Below, piece by piece: positions 15,346 through 24,761 of a DNA stretch of 64,000 bases. This DNA is from Profundibacter sp965277155. GTDB lineage: Bacteria; Pseudomonadota; Alphaproteobacteria; Rhodobacterales; Rhodobacteraceae. The first letter of the stretch is position 1. Each line of letters begins with the position of its first letter. The notes beneath the pieces were generated by a model, which ran no database searches, was not told the DNA's origin, and was given only the letters and a program-made list of their open reading frames with translations. The stretch spans positions 496,001 through 560,000 of the forward strand of contig NZ_CBDIBV010000010.1 of assembly GCF_965277155.1 (NCBI RefSeq). The letters are read 5' to 3'. A program made the translations under genes and the position numbers.

Positions 15346-16439
15346 TCCTGTATCGTTATTTCGCTTTTCGCTACCTGAAAGCCTTTGCCGGTGTTTTCGG
15401 TGTGTTTGGCGGCATTATGCTGATGATCGACGTGGTTGAACAAATCAACCGTTTTGACAGTGAAGAGGTGGGGATGCCCGAAGTGATACAACTGTCACTG
15501 CTGCACCTGCCCTCGTTGATGTATCCAATCTTGCCGCTGGTAACAATTTTGGCCACGCTGGTTCTGTTCCTTGGATTGGCCCGCAGTTCGGAACTGGTTG
15601 TAACACGCGCAGCTGGCTGGTCTGGATTGCGCGCGCTTGTTGCGCCGGTCGGGGTTGCATTGGTGTTGGGGATTTTGTCGGTGTCAATATTCAATCCGAT
15701 TGTTGCCGCGACATCCAAGCAATATGAATCAACAGTCAGCCGCTATGCCACCGGCAAGGAAAGCGTTTTGTCGATCTCGCAAGAAGGGTTGTGGCTGCGC
15801 CAGGGCAGCCCCGATGGGCAAACTGTGATCCGCGCAAGCGGGACCAATCTGGATGGTACCAAACTGGTTGATGTCAGTTTCCTGACGTTCACGGCAAACG
15901 GCACGCCCATGACACGAATCGAGGCGGGCTCGGCCGAGCTGACCCCCGGCGCCTGGGTGCTAAAAGACGCAAAAAAATGGCCGCTTCTAAGCAGCGCCAA
16001 CCCCGAACGCGACGCCAAGCTGTTCGATGAAATGGAAATCCCCAGTGATCTGACCCGCGAAGAAATCCGCGACAGTTTCGGCACGCCCAGCTCCATTCCG
16101 ATCTGGGAATTACCTGCTTTCATTGACCGGTTGGACCGCGCCGGATTTTCCGCCCGTCAACATCGCGTCTGGCTTCAAAGCGAACTGGCCTTGCCGCTGC
16201 TGCTGGTTGCGATGGTACTGGTGGGCGCCGGTTTCACCATGCGGCACACCCGTTTCGGCGGCACCGGCCCGATGGTTCTGGGGGCGCTGCTGATGGGGTT
16301 CTCGCTGTTTTTCATCCGTAACTTTGCACAGGTGCTGGGCGAAAACGGACAACTCCCCGTCTATTTGGCGGCTTGGAGTCCGCCAATTGCGGCAACCCTA
16401 TTGGCCTTGGCGTTGATCCTGCATATGGAGGATGGATGA
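15342..16439 (+). CDS. lptG: LPS export permease LptG
   Basis: This 365-aa protein starts MILYRYFAFRYLKAFAGVFG, with the same plan as LptF: paired membrane segments at the N-terminus, a periplasmic domain at about residues 115-270, and three segments at the C-terminus (LLLVAMVLVGAGFTM, MVLGALLMGFSLFFI, AATLLALALILH). The conserved RSSELVV coupling-helix region follows TM2. It forms the heteromeric permease with LptF. Both ends overlap neighbouring genes by 4 bp, so the three lpt genes are probably co-translated. Confidence 0.95.
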   Translation: MILYRYFAFRYLKAFAGVFGVFGGIMLMIDVVEQINRFDSEEVGMPEVIQLSLLHLPSLMYPILPLVTILATLVLFLGLARSSELVVTRAAGWSGLRALVAPVGVALVLGILSVSIFNPIVAATSKQYESTVSRYATGKESVLSISQEGLWLRQGSPDGQTVIRASGTNLDGTKLVDVSFLTFTANGTPMTRIEAGSAELTPGAWVLKDAKKWPLLSSANPERDAKLFDEMEIPSDLTREEIRDSFGTPSSIPIWELPAFIDRLDRAGFSARQHRVWLQSELALPLLLVAMVLVGAGFTMRHTRFGGTGPMVLGALLMGFSLFFIRNFAQVLGENGQLPVYLAAWSPPIAATLLALALILHMEDG

Positions 16440-18577
16440 CACTACGCGCATTTATCCTTTTGCTACTGGCGGCTCTTACCTTTGGGTCCGCACCGGCTGG
16501 TGCACAAACTCCGGATTCGGGGGCCGCAACATTGGTGGCAGACAAGGTCTGGGTTGATGGCAAAGACACGCTGACCGCCGAAGGGCATGTTGAAATCCTC
16601 TATGGGGTAACTCGCATCAAAGCCAGCCGCATCATTTATTCCGGCACGGACGGCAGCCTGCAAATTGACGGCCCGATCACCCTGATTGATGGCGATGATA
16701 TCCTGATACTGGCCAATAGCGCCCAGATGGATGGTGATCTGCGCAACGGTATTTTGCGCGGCGCGCGAATGGTGCTGAACCAGCAAGTGCAACTGGCAGC
16801 CGCTGAAATCAACCGTGTCGACGGGCGCTATACCCAGCTTTACAAAACCGTGGCCTCCAGCTGTCAGGTTTGCGCCAACAACCCTGTGCCACTGTGGCAG
16901 ATCAGGGCGCGGCGGATCATCCATGACCAGCAGGAACGCCAGCTGTATTTCGATGACGCGGTGCTGCAGATCGCCGGTGTGCCGGTTTTCTATCTACCCC
17001 GCCTGCGTCTGCCCGACCCGACGCTTAAACGGGCAACGGGATTCTTGGTGCCGACCTTTAAAAGCACATCGCAACTGGGCTGGGGCATCAAAGTCCCCTA
17101 TTTCATCAAACTTGGGGATCACGCGGATATCACCCTGACCCCTTACCTGAGTGCCGCAACCACAACGATGGAACTGCGGTTCCGACACGCCTTTCGCACC
17201 GGGGACATTTCCTTTTATAGCGCCTTTACCCATGATGATATCCGCCCCGGCCAGGACCGCGGGTATTTCTTTGGCCAGGGGCGGTTCGATCTGCCCCGCG
17301 ATTTCGTGCTGAAATTCAGCCTCGAAACCAGCTCGGATCGAGATTACTTGCTGGACTATGGCTATTCCAACAAGGACCGGCTGGAAAGCGGCATTGAAAT
17401 CAGCCGCGCCCGCCGTGACGAACTAATTGTCGCCGAGGCACTGCATTATCATTCCCTGCGCGGCACTGAAAACAACGACACCTTGCCGACCGTGGTTGGC
17501 AATCTGGTCTATCACCGCCGGTATCATCCGGACAGCATTGGAGGCGAACTGGGCCTGCGGTTTGATGCCCATAGCCATTACCGCACCTCGTCGCTTGCCG
17601 GTGACAGCGGGCGCGATTTGACACGGGCCAGTTTCAGGCTGGACTGGAAACGGGGCTGGACCCTGCGCAACGGCATGGTCGCCAGCGTTCTGGGCGAGGT
17701 AAATGCGGATTATTACAATATCGAACAAGGGCTGCCCGGTGAATTCAACGGCACCCACATCACCCCCGCCGCAATGGTTGAACTGCGCTGGCCCTTTGTC
17801 AAAATCACACGTCTGGGGGCGTCCCATGTGATCGAGCCGGTGGTGCAGCTGGTCTGGACCGACACCAACTCCGTCAATATTCCGGACGAAGACAGCCGTC
17901 TGGTGGAATTTGATCAGGCCAACCTGTTTTCCCTGTCCCGTTTTCCCGGCGCTGACCGCTACGAGCGCGGATTTCGCGCCAATGTCGGGGTTACTTGGAC
18001 CCGTTATGATCCAACCGGCTGGTCACTGGGCCTGACGGTCGGACGGATATTTCGGGAAAAGGATCTGGGCCAGTTTCAGGCAAGCACCGGTCTGTCGGGG
18101 CAGAACTCGGACTGGCTTGCGGCTGTTCAATTACAACTGCGTAACAATCTGACACTGACAAACCGCTCGATTTTCGACAACAAATTCAACTTTGCCAAAA
18201 ATGAAACCCGCCTGACATGGCAGACCGCAAAACTGGGGCTGGACACCAGTTACATCTGGATGGAAGCCGAACCCTATGAAGACCGGCCCAACGACACCTC
18301 GGAATGGACCTTTGATGCGGCTTATAAACTGGCCCCGAACTGGACCGGAAAGATGGATTGGCGTTATGATTTCATCGCAGGTGAAGCCGCCTATGCCGGT
18401 GTGGGTCTGGAATACCGCAGCGAATGTGTGAAGATTGATCTTTCTCTCTCGCGTCGGTTCACATCATCAGGTAGTCTAACCCCGACAACCGACTTCGGGT
18501 TGACGGTTTCGCTGACCGGTTTTGGTTCCGGAAACAGCGGCCGGACATCGGCCCGGCGTTGCCAGACGTATAAATAG
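16436..18577 (+). CDS. lptD: LPS-assembly outer-membrane protein LptD
   Basis: The start ATG 16436 gives a signal peptide (MTLRAFILLLLAALTFGSAP..AQ) and a total of 713 aa. An N-terminal OstA/LptA-like periplasmic domain (ADKVWVDGKDTLTAEGHVEI, about residues 30-150) is followed by a long beta-barrel with alternating aromatic strands to the C-terminus. LptD places LPS in the outer leaflet with LptE. Cys residues are at the SSCQVCANNP motif near residue 145 and near the C-terminus (SECVKID, ARRCQTYK), which could form the disulfides needed for LptD maturation. Confidence 0.94.
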   Translation: MTLRAFILLLLAALTFGSAPAGAQTPDSGAATLVADKVWVDGKDTLTAEGHVEILYGVTRIKASRIIYSGTDGSLQIDGPITLIDGDDILILANSAQMDGDLRNGILRGARMVLNQQVQLAAAEINRVDGRYTQLYKTVASSCQVCANNPVPLWQIRARRIIHDQQERQLYFDDAVLQIAGVPVFYLPRLRLPDPTLKRATGFLVPTFKSTSQLGWGIKVPYFIKLGDHADITLTPYLSAATTTMELRFRHAFRTGDISFYSAFTHDDIRPGQDRGYFFGQGRFDLPRDFVLKFSLETSSDRDYLLDYGYSNKDRLESGIEISRARRDELIVAEALHYHSLRGTENNDTLPTVVGNLVYHRRYHPDSIGGELGLRFDAHSHYRTSSLAGDSGRDLTRASFRLDWKRGWTLRNGMVASVLGEVNADYYNIEQGLPGEFNGTHITPAAMVELRWPFVKITRLGASHVIEPVVQLVWTDTNSVNIPDEDSRLVEFDQANLFSLSRFPGADRYERGFRANVGVTWTRYDPTGWSLGLTVGRIFREKDLGQFQASTGLSGQNSDWLAAVQLQLRNNLTLTNRSIFDNKFNFAKNETRLTWQTAKLGLDTSYIWMEAEPYEDRPNDTSEWTFDAAYKLAPNWTGKMDWRYDFIAGEAAYAGVGLEYRSECVKIDLSLSRRFTSSGSLTPTTDFGLTVSLTGFGSGNSGRTSARRCQTYK

Positions 18578-18594
18578 GAAGCACGACGGAAATA

Positions 18595-19821
18595 ATGATG
18601 ATGCGCATATTGACCCTTTGCCTGACATTCACAGGCCTTGTCCTGACCGGATTAGCGGCGCCTGTTTCGGCGCAAAACCTGTTTTCACCGGCTGTAAAAG
18701 TCAACGATCAGGTTGTCACCAATTACGAGGTGCAGCAACGGGCGCGGTTCATGACCCTGTTGCGTGCACCGGGCAATGCACTAGAGCAGGCCCTGAAAGG
18801 GCTGATTGATGAGCGGTTGCAATCCGCCGCTGCCGCCGCTGCCGGTATCACACCGACGGAAGAAGAAGTGCAGGGCGGAATGGAAGAATTCGCTGCGCGC
18901 GCCAATCTGACGGCCGAGCAGTTTGTCAAAGCGCTGGCCAGTGGCGGAGTTGCCGCTGAAACATTCCGTGATTTTGTCAAATCCGGTCTGGCTTGGCGCA
19001 GCCTTGTGCGGGCCAAATTCGGCCCTCGTGTTCAGGTTAGTGAAGACGAAATTGATCGCGCCATCGCCCAGACCTCGGGTAAAGGCGGGCTGCGGGTTTT
19101 GCTAAGCGAAATTATCCTGCCGGCCAACACCCCGCAGGCCACGGCCGCCAGCCAGAAACGGGCGGAAAAGATTGCGCAAACCACATCGCTTTCGGTGTTT
19201 TCAGCCAATGCGCGGCGCTATTCGGCCTCGCCCTCGGCACGGCAAGGGGGGCGTTTGCAGTGGATGCCCCTGTCCAACCTGCCTGCGGCTATTCGCGGCC
19301 AGATCCTTGCCTTGTCCCCCGGTCAGGTGACCGCGCCGATTTCGATCACCAACGTGATTGTATTGTTCCAGTTGCGCGCGATCGAGGAAACGGATGTGGC
19401 AGAGCCCAAGGATTTGTCTCTGGAATATGCCCAGTATTTCATCGCCGGTGGCCACTCGGACGCTGCCGTGAAAGAGGCCGCGCGGATCAAAGCCAAGGTT
19501 GATACATGTGATGATCTATACGGCATCAACAAGGGCAAGCCGGAAGAGTTGTTGCAGATCGATACCCAACCCGTTTCACAAGTACCACAGGACATCGCGC
19601 TGGAACTGGCCAAGCTGGACCCGGGCGAGGTTTCAACCCGTCTGACCCGCAACAACGGCCAGACGCTGGTGTTCCTGATGATGTGCGGGCGCACGCCTGA
19701 ACTGGGCGAAGACGTGTCACGTGATACGATCCGCGCGCAACTTGTGAACCAGCGGCTGCAATCCTATGCGGACGGATACTTGTCCGAGTTGAAAGCCGAC
19801 GCAACCATCGTTTACCCATGA
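18595..19821 (+). CDS. surA: Periplasmic chaperone/peptidyl-prolyl isomerase SurA-like
   Basis: This 408-aa protein starts MMMRILTLCLTFTGLVLTGL (signal peptide to APVSAQ). A SurA N-terminal domain (AVKVNDQVVTNYEVQQRARF, about residues 30-150) is followed by one parvulin-like domain (LRVLLSEIILPANT to ISITNVIVLFQLRAI) and a C-terminal helical part. It assists folding of outer-membrane proteins such as LptD, which is encoded 17 bp upstream. The rotamase domain looks divergent from classical parvulins, so isomerase activity may be weak. It overlaps the pdxA start by 4 bp. Confidence 0.9.
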   Translation: MMMRILTLCLTFTGLVLTGLAAPVSAQNLFSPAVKVNDQVVTNYEVQQRARFMTLLRAPGNALEQALKGLIDERLQSAAAAAAGITPTEEEVQGGMEEFAARANLTAEQFVKALASGGVAAETFRDFVKSGLAWRSLVRAKFGPRVQVSEDEIDRAIAQTSGKGGLRVLLSEIILPANTPQATAASQKRAEKIAQTTSLSVFSANARRYSASPSARQGGRLQWMPLSNLPAAIRGQILALSPGQVTAPISITNVIVLFQLRAIEETDVAEPKDLSLEYAQYFIAGGHSDAAVKEAARIKAKVDTCDDLYGINKGKPEELLQIDTQPVSQVPQDIALELAKLDPGEVSTRLTRNNGQTLVFLMMCGRTPELGEDVSRDTIRAQLVNQRLQSYADGYLSELKADATIVYP

Positions 19822-20798
19822 GCCGCACCCCGATTGCGCTGACCTGTGGCGAACCTGCAGGGGTCGGACCGGAACTGGCCGTGGCCGCATGGCAGCGGTT
19901 GGGCGCCGAATTACCATTTTTTCTAATCGGTGATCCGCGGCATTTGCCCGATGGAGTTTCGGCAATTGAAATTGCCGACCCGGCCGAGACCGCTGACGCG
20001 GCTCGGCATGGATTGCCCCTGCTGGTGCATGAATTTGCAGCCCCTGCCGTTGCGGGCCAACCTGCACCGGAAAATGCCCAAGGGGTGATCGACGTGATCA
20101 CACGCGGGGTGGATCTGGTGCAATCGGGAGCGGCTTCGGCGCTGTGCACAGGGCCGATCCACAAAAAAGCGCTAAAGGACGGGGCCGGATTTGCCTTTCC
20201 GGGGCACACCGAATTCCAGGCCCATCTGGCAGGGGTGAAACGCGTGGTGATGATGCTGGCCTGTGATCAGTTGCGCGTGGTGCCGGTAACGATCCATATC
20301 GCGATCAAAGATGTACCAGCGGCGCTGACGCCCGAATTGCTGGCTGAAAATCTCCGCATCACCGATGCTGCACTGCGGCGGGATTTCGGGCTAAAGGCAC
20401 CGCGCATCGCTGTGGCTGGCCTTAACCCGCATGCCGGTGAAGGCGGGGCAATGGGGATGGAAGAGATCGAGATGATCTCGCCTTTGCTGGAAAAGTTGCG
20501 CGATGAGGGGCTGAAAATAGCCGGCCCCCTGCCCGCCGATACCATGTTCCATGCGCGCGCGCGCAAAAGCTATGACGTGGCGATATGCATGTATCACGAT
20601 CAGGCGCTGATCCCGATCAAGACGCTGGATTTTGACCGCGGGGTGAATGTGACGCTGGGCCTGCCGTTTATCCGCACCTCGCCTGATCATGGCACGGCAT
20701 TTGATATTGCAGGCCAAGGGATTGCCAAGCCCGACAGTGTGATTGAAGCGCTGAAGATGGCGGACCGGATGGCGCGGATACGGGCCGATGGACAATAG
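19818..20798 (+). CDS. pdxA: 4-hydroxythreonine-4-phosphate dehydrogenase
   Basis: This 326-aa protein starts MSRTPIALTCGEPAGVGPEL, the conserved N-terminal PdxA motif. Metal-binding His residues are seen in GPIHKKAL, GHTEF and TSPDHGTAFDIAG. The segment NPHAGEGGAMGMEE is diagnostic. The enzyme oxidises 4-phosphohydroxy-L-threonine in the DXP-dependent pyridoxal phosphate pathway. The gene belongs to the lpt-surA transcript by its 4-bp overlap and is followed after 56 bp by rsmA, the arrangement known from many Proteobacteria (surA-pdxA-rsmA). Confidence 0.96.
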   Translation: MSRTPIALTCGEPAGVGPELAVAAWQRLGAELPFFLIGDPRHLPDGVSAIEIADPAETADAARHGLPLLVHEFAAPAVAGQPAPENAQGVIDVITRGVDLVQSGAASALCTGPIHKKALKDGAGFAFPGHTEFQAHLAGVKRVVMMLACDQLRVVPVTIHIAIKDVPAALTPELLAENLRITDAALRRDFGLKAPRIAVAGLNPHAGEGGAMGMEEIEMISPLLEKLRDEGLKIAGPLPADTMFHARARKSYDVAICMYHDQALIPIKTLDFDRGVNVTLGLPFIRTSPDHGTAFDIAGQGIAKPDSVIEALKMADRMARIRADGQ

Positions 20799-20803
20799 AT
20801 TCC

Positions 20804-20844
20804 ATGCGCTCCGCGCGGGGGATATTTATGGAACGATAATGGGG
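20804..20844 (+). repeat. Short dispersed repeat, copy 1 (after pdxA)
   Basis: The sequence begins ATGCGCT-CCGCGCGGGGGA and continues to AACGATAATGGGG. A second copy lies in inverted orientation at 28167-28208 after mazG, differing by one inserted G and about four substitutions. Both copies start within 6 bp of a stop codon. Confidence 0.7.
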
Positions 20845-20854
20845 AAACCACGCG

Positions 20855-21686
20855 ATGATTGATAGCCTGCCGCCCCTGCGTGACATCATTGCCACCCATG
20901 ATCTGCAACCGAAAAAGGCGCTGGGGCAGAATTTTCTGCTGGATCTGAACCTGACCGCCAAGATTGCCCGCCAAGCGGGGGATCTGTCGGGCTGTGATGT
21001 GCTGGAGATCGGGCCCGGCCCTGGCGGGTTGACCCGCGGCTTGCTGGCCGAAGGGGCGCGGCGTGTTGGCAGTGGAAAAGGATGCCCGCTGTTTGCCGGC
21101 GCTTGAGGAGGTCGCTGCGGCCTATCCTGACCGGTTACAGGTGATCAATGCGGATGCGCTGGAACTGGACGTGCTGGCGCATTTGACACCACCGGTGCGG
21201 GTGGTGGCGAACCTGCCTTATAATGTTGGCACGGAATTGCTGGTACGCTGGCTGACGCCGAAAGAATGGCCACCCTATTGGGACAGCCTGACATTGATGT
21301 TCCAAAAAGAAGTGGCGCAGCGGATTGTGGCACAGCCGGGCGGCAAGGCCTATGGGCGGTTGGCGATCCTGTCGCAATGGCGCTGTGATGCGCGGATTGT
21401 GATGCACCTGCCGCCCGAGGCCTTTACCCCGCCGCCCAAGGTCCATTCGGCGGTGGTGCATATGCAACGGCTGGAGCAACCACGGTATGAGGCGGATGCA
21501 GCGGTGTTGTCACGGGTGGTGGCGGCAGCGTTCAACCAGCGGCGCAAGATGTTGCGATCTTCGTTGAAAGGCATATCGCCGGACATCGAGGTGCATCTGG
21601 TAGCGGCAGGAATCAAGCCGACCGAACGGGCCGAACAGGTGTCAATCGAAGGGTTCTGTGCCCTGGCCCGCGAAGTGGCAAAATAA
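20855..21686 (+). pseudogene. rsmA: 16S rRNA dimethyladenosine transferase, frameshifted
   Basis: The first frame starts MIDSLPPLRDIIATHDLQPK and has KALGQNFLLD and the SAM-binding GPGPGGLTRGLLAEGARRV. The homology then jumps to the +1 frame at about 21063-21068 (LAVEKDARCLPALEEV). This frame runs to 21686 with the catalytic NLPYNVGTELL motif and the C-terminal domain. The shift fits loss of two bases (or gain of one) within GTGTTGGCA. Together the parts match full-length RsmA/KsgA (about 277 aa), which methylates A1518/A1519 of 16S rRNA. As written, only an 83-aa product is made from the normal start. Either the strain is a natural ksgA mutant or there is a base-calling error. Confidence 0.85.
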
Positions 21687-21687
21687 A

Positions 21688-21711
21688 CCCCGCTCATTTG
21701 AGCGGGGCTTT
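21688..21711 (+). terminator. Intrinsic terminator after rsmA
   Basis: Arms CCCCGCTCA (21688-21696) and TGAGCGGGG (21699-21707) with a 2-nt loop are followed by CTTTTG. It ends the lptF-rsmA transcript and may also serve the convergent DUF4167 gene. Confidence 0.85.
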
Positions 21712-21716
21712 TGAAT

Positions 21717-22271
21717 TCATTCAGCAGCTTCAGGCGATTCCGGCGGGTTGTCCAGCGGATTGACCTTTGGCTTGCGGGTGCGTTTGCGCGGCTTTGGCTT
21801 GCTTTCCGGCGTTTCCACCAGACCGCTGTCCGGTTGCTCGATCGCGGCCATATCGGGCTGCGGGGCCGAGGCCGGATCATTAGGCTGCCCGATTTCCTGA
21901 TCACGACGGGGCGGGTTTACCTCGCGCTCGGCACGGTTTGCTTCACGCTCGGCGCGCTCGGCGTCGCGTTGGGCTTGCCGTTCGCGTTGCTGGGCCTCAT
22001 GCGCTTCACGGCGCGCTTCGGCTTCGCGCATCGCTTCGGTCAGCAGACGGGTGTAATGTTCGGCATGTTGCTGGAAATTTTCAGCCGCCACACGGTCATT
22101 GGACAAGGTGGCATCGCGGGCCAGCTGATTATATTTATCGATAATCTGCTGCGGGGTGCCGCGCACTTTGCCTTCGGGACCGGAACTGTCAAAGACGCGG
22201 TTCTGGTTGTTGCCGTTATTCTGGCGGTTGCGGTTTTTGTTGCCCCGCGAACGTGATTTGGATGATCTCAT
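21717..22271 (-). CDS. DUF4167 domain protein
   Basis: This 184-aa protein starts MRSSKSRSRGNKNRNRQNNG, a very basic Asn/Arg-rich N-terminus. A conserved core follows (RVFDSSGPEGKVRGTPQQII and KYNQLARDATLSNDRVAAEN, about residues 25-75) that defines DUF4167. A long Glu/Arg/Ala helix (about 75-120) and a Pro/Lys-rich tail come next. The family is largely alphaproteobacterial. The basic N-terminus suggests nucleic-acid binding, but this is inference. It is transcribed away from prmC, with a 245-bp AT-richer gap upstream in which I see no gene. Confidence 0.88.
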   Translation of the reverse strand: MRSSKSRSRGNKNRNRQNNGNNQNRVFDSSGPEGKVRGTPQQIIDKYNQLARDATLSNDRVAAENFQQHAEHYTRLLTEAMREAEARREAHEAQQRERQAQRDAERAEREANRAEREVNPPRRDQEIGQPNDPASAPQPDMAAIEQPDSGLVETPESKPKPRKRTRKPKVNPLDNPPESPEAAE

Positions 22272-22516
22272 GGTTAAATTGTATCCAGCCTAATTTGGGC
22301 TATTTCGTTAAGGTCTCTGCCGCGCCTCTTGCGTGGGGTTATTCAAACCGGACCCTTGACGATTTATGGTTACTTGCAAAGGGGGAAGCCGATGTATATC
22401 CGCCACTTTGCAATTTATTGACTAAACATGCCAACGCCCGATGACAAGTGAAAATTGCGAAACTCTGCATTAATCGGTGTGTTTTCGCCTTATAACAGGC
22501 GAATCTTGGCGAAATG

Positions 22517-23347
22517 TTACGTTAAAACACCAATGACCACACGGTCGCGCCCGTCAATGTCTTGCAGGGTGGTGATTCCATCAAAACCGCCCGCTAATAA
22601 CAGATCGGAAACGGCACTGGCCTGTGTCGGGCCGATCTCGACCAGCAGGCGTCCTTGCGGGTTCAGATGCTGTGCAGCGCCCGCTGTGATCTCGCGGTAA
22701 GCGTCCAGCCCGTCCCCGCCCGGGGTCAGCGCGATCAGCGGTTCCCAGTTGCGGACCTCGGGGGACAAAGCAGCCATTTCATCCGCTGCAATATAGGGCG
22801 GATTCGAGACAATAAGGTCAAAACGCCCTTCAATATTATCGAACCAGTCGGAGCGTATATACTGACTGCGTTTTTCCAACCCCAACCGTGCGGCATTCTG
22901 TTCGGCGATGTTCAGGGCGGCGGGGCTGGTATCACTGCCCTGCCCTGTGGCTGATCTATTTTCGGCCAATAGCGATAGCAGAATACAGCCCGAGCCGGTC
23001 CCCATATCCAGCACCGTTTCAAAGGGAGTGGTTAGCGCGGTTTCCACCAGCAATTCTGTATCGGGGCGCGGGTCCAGAACGTCGGGGGTGACGATAAAGT
23101 CGCGGCCGTAAAATTCACGGGTGCCAATGATGTGTGAAACAGGTTTGCGGGCACAACGTTCATCGATTGCCATTGAAAACCGGATCATTGCGTCGTTTGA
23201 AACTTCGTCGGGTAAAAGCAGTGCCAGTCGCCCGCGTTCAATACCCAAGATATGCGCCATCAGGATACGGGCATCATTGGCGGCATCGGGCACCTCGGCA
23301 GCGCGCAGGGCCTGAATGGCGGCGGCTAGGGCCTCGTTAACCGTCAT
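22517..23347 (-). CDS. prmC: Release factor glutamine methyltransferase
   Basis: This 276-aa protein starts MTVNEALAAAIQALRAAEVP. A helical N-terminal domain (about 1-75) is followed by a class I SAM methyltransferase: VLDMGTGSGCILLSLL (SAM site, about residue 112) and the substrate-Gln motif NPPYI (about residue 185). It methylates the Gln of the GGQ motif in release factors. Its start overlaps the end of prfA by 4 bp, matching its substrate's gene, a conserved pairing. Confidence 0.95.
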   Translation of the reverse strand: MTVNEALAAAIQALRAAEVPDAANDARILMAHILGIERGRLALLLPDEVSNDAMIRFSMAIDERCARKPVSHIIGTREFYGRDFIVTPDVLDPRPDTELLVETALTTPFETVLDMGTGSGCILLSLLAENRSATGQGSDTSPAALNIAEQNAARLGLEKRSQYIRSDWFDNIEGRFDLIVSNPPYIAADEMAALSPEVRNWEPLIALTPGGDGLDAYREITAGAAQHLNPQGRLLVEIGPTQASAVSDLLLAGGFDGITTLQDIDGRDRVVIGVLT

Positions 23348-24399
23348 TGCTCCATCTCGGCCAATAGGGTGGCCTGCGCGTCGGCCTGAAGCGCGTCGAT
23401 GATTTCGTCCAGATCGCCCTGCATCACCTGATCCAGCTTGTAAAGCGTCAGGTTGATGCGGTGGTCCGACACGCGCCCTTGCGGGAAATTATAGGTGCGG
23501 ATCCGTTCCGAGCGATCGCCCGATCCCACCTGGCTTTTGCGGTCGGCCGAGCGTTCATCATCGACCCGCTGGCGTTCCAGATCATAGAGCCGTGTTTTCA
23601 TCACCTGCATGGCGATTTCGCGGTTGCGGTGCTGGGATTTTTCGGAACTGACCACGATCATTCCAGTCGGGATATGCAAGATACGCACGGCGGAATCCGT
23701 GGTGTTGACGTGCTGGCCACCGGCGCCAGAGGCCCGCATGGTGTCGATCCGCAGATCATTAGGATCGATCTGGATATCCACATCCTCGGCCTCGGGCAGC
23801 ACAGCCACGGTGGCGGCCGAGGTATGCACCCGTCCGCCGCTTTCCGTGGTCGGCACACGCTGCACGCGGTGCACGCCGGATTCGTATTTCAGGCGGGCGA
23901 ACACGCCGTCGCCCTGCACATGGGCGATCACCTCCTTGATGCCGCCCAGTTCGGTGATGTTCTGCTCAATGATCTCGAACTTCCAGCCCTTATTGGTAGC
24001 GTAATTCTGATACATCCGCAGCAAATCACCGGCAAACAATGCGGCTTCGTCCCCACCGGTGCCGGGGCGGATTTCGATCATCGCGGGTCGGGCGTCGGCG
24101 GCGTCTTTGGGCAGTAGGGACAGTTGCAACGCCTGTTCGACCACCGGCAGGCGTTCGCGCAGGGCGGGCAGTTCTTCCTCGGCCAGCTCTTTCATTTCGG
24201 GGTCGGCCAGCATCGCTTCGGCCTCTTCCAGATCGGACAAAAGCTGGCGATACTCCACAACCTGTTCGACCACCGGCTTCAGGTCGGAATATTCACGCGC
24301 CAGCGTGGCAATATCAGCCCCCGCATCGCCTTGGGCCATCTGCGCTTCCAGAAATTCGAACCGCTGGGTGATTTGCATTAGTTTGTCTAAAGGAACCAT
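23344..24399 (-). CDS. prfA: Peptide chain release factor 1
   Basis: This 351-aa protein starts MVPLDKLMQITQRFEFLEAQ. The central segment has MRASGAGGQHVNTTDSAVRI with the peptidyl-tRNA hydrolysis motif GGQ, and the RF1-type PAT-like codon-recognition region (VPTTE) lies just before it. RF1 releases peptides at UAA and UAG. This is relevant because an MBL gene in this window is broken by UAG and both release factor motifs look intact. It is divergent from the small secreted protein gene at 24462. Confidence 0.96.
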   Translation of the reverse strand: MVPLDKLMQITQRFEFLEAQMAQGDAGADIATLAREYSDLKPVVEQVVEYRQLLSDLEEAEAMLADPEMKELAEEELPALRERLPVVEQALQLSLLPKDAADARPAMIEIRPGTGGDEAALFAGDLLRMYQNYATNKGWKFEIIEQNITELGGIKEVIAHVQGDGVFARLKYESGVHRVQRVPTTESGGRVHTSAATVAVLPEAEDVDIQIDPNDLRIDTMRASGAGGQHVNTTDSAVRILHIPTGMIVVSSEKSQHRNREIAMQVMKTRLYDLERQRVDDERSADRKSQVGSGDRSERIRTYNFPQGRVSDHRINLTLYKLDQVMQGDLDEIIDALQADAQATLLAEMEQ

Positions 24400-24461
24400 G
24401 CGGCTGTCTTGCCTGCCGGATGTGATTTGGTCAAGAGGCGGTTTTGTGATATAATGGTGTT

Positions 24462-24761
24462 ATGAAAAAAATTGCCTTTATTATGGCGGTTTTAGCCGCC
24501 CCCACCTTTGCCGACGTGGTTGGTCCCGGAGGCAAGGTGATCGATTGTTACTGCACGGATCAAAAGGGCGAACGGGTTGAACTGGGTCAGACCATATGCC
24601 TTGACGTCGGTGGCCGCCGGTTTACCGCCCGTTGCGAAATGTCCCTGAACAACCCGATGTGGCGCGAACAGCAAGAGGGCTGTGACTCATCCAGCCTGAT
24701 CGAGCGTTTTCAGCGCCTTGACCCAACTGCGCAGCCGCTTGGCGTTAACCCCAAAATCTGA
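24462..24761 (+). CDS. Small secreted Cys-containing protein
   Basis: This 99-aa protein has a signal peptide (MKKIAFIMAVLAAPTFA, cut before DVVGP). The mature part has Cys residues in IDCYCTDQKG, TICLDVGG, ARCEMSLNN and EGCDSS, suggesting disulfides in the periplasm. The motif RCEMSLNNPMWR looks conserved-type but I cannot name a family. The last 25 codons overlap the 3' end of the convergent DUF1499 gene. A homologue ending soon after EGC-x-SS would be expected, so the tail may be a stop-loss extension. No function is claimed. Confidence 0.65.
   Translation: MKKIAFIMAVLAAPTFADVVGPGGKVIDCYCTDQKGERVELGQTICLDVGGRRFTARCEMSLNNPMWREQQEGCDSSSLIERFQRLDPTAQPLGVNPKI

Noticed and set aside
22253..22444. 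63-codon plus-strand frame upstream of the DUF4167 gene
   Set aside because: Starts inside the DUF4167 gene, no ribosome site, no conserved-looking sequence.
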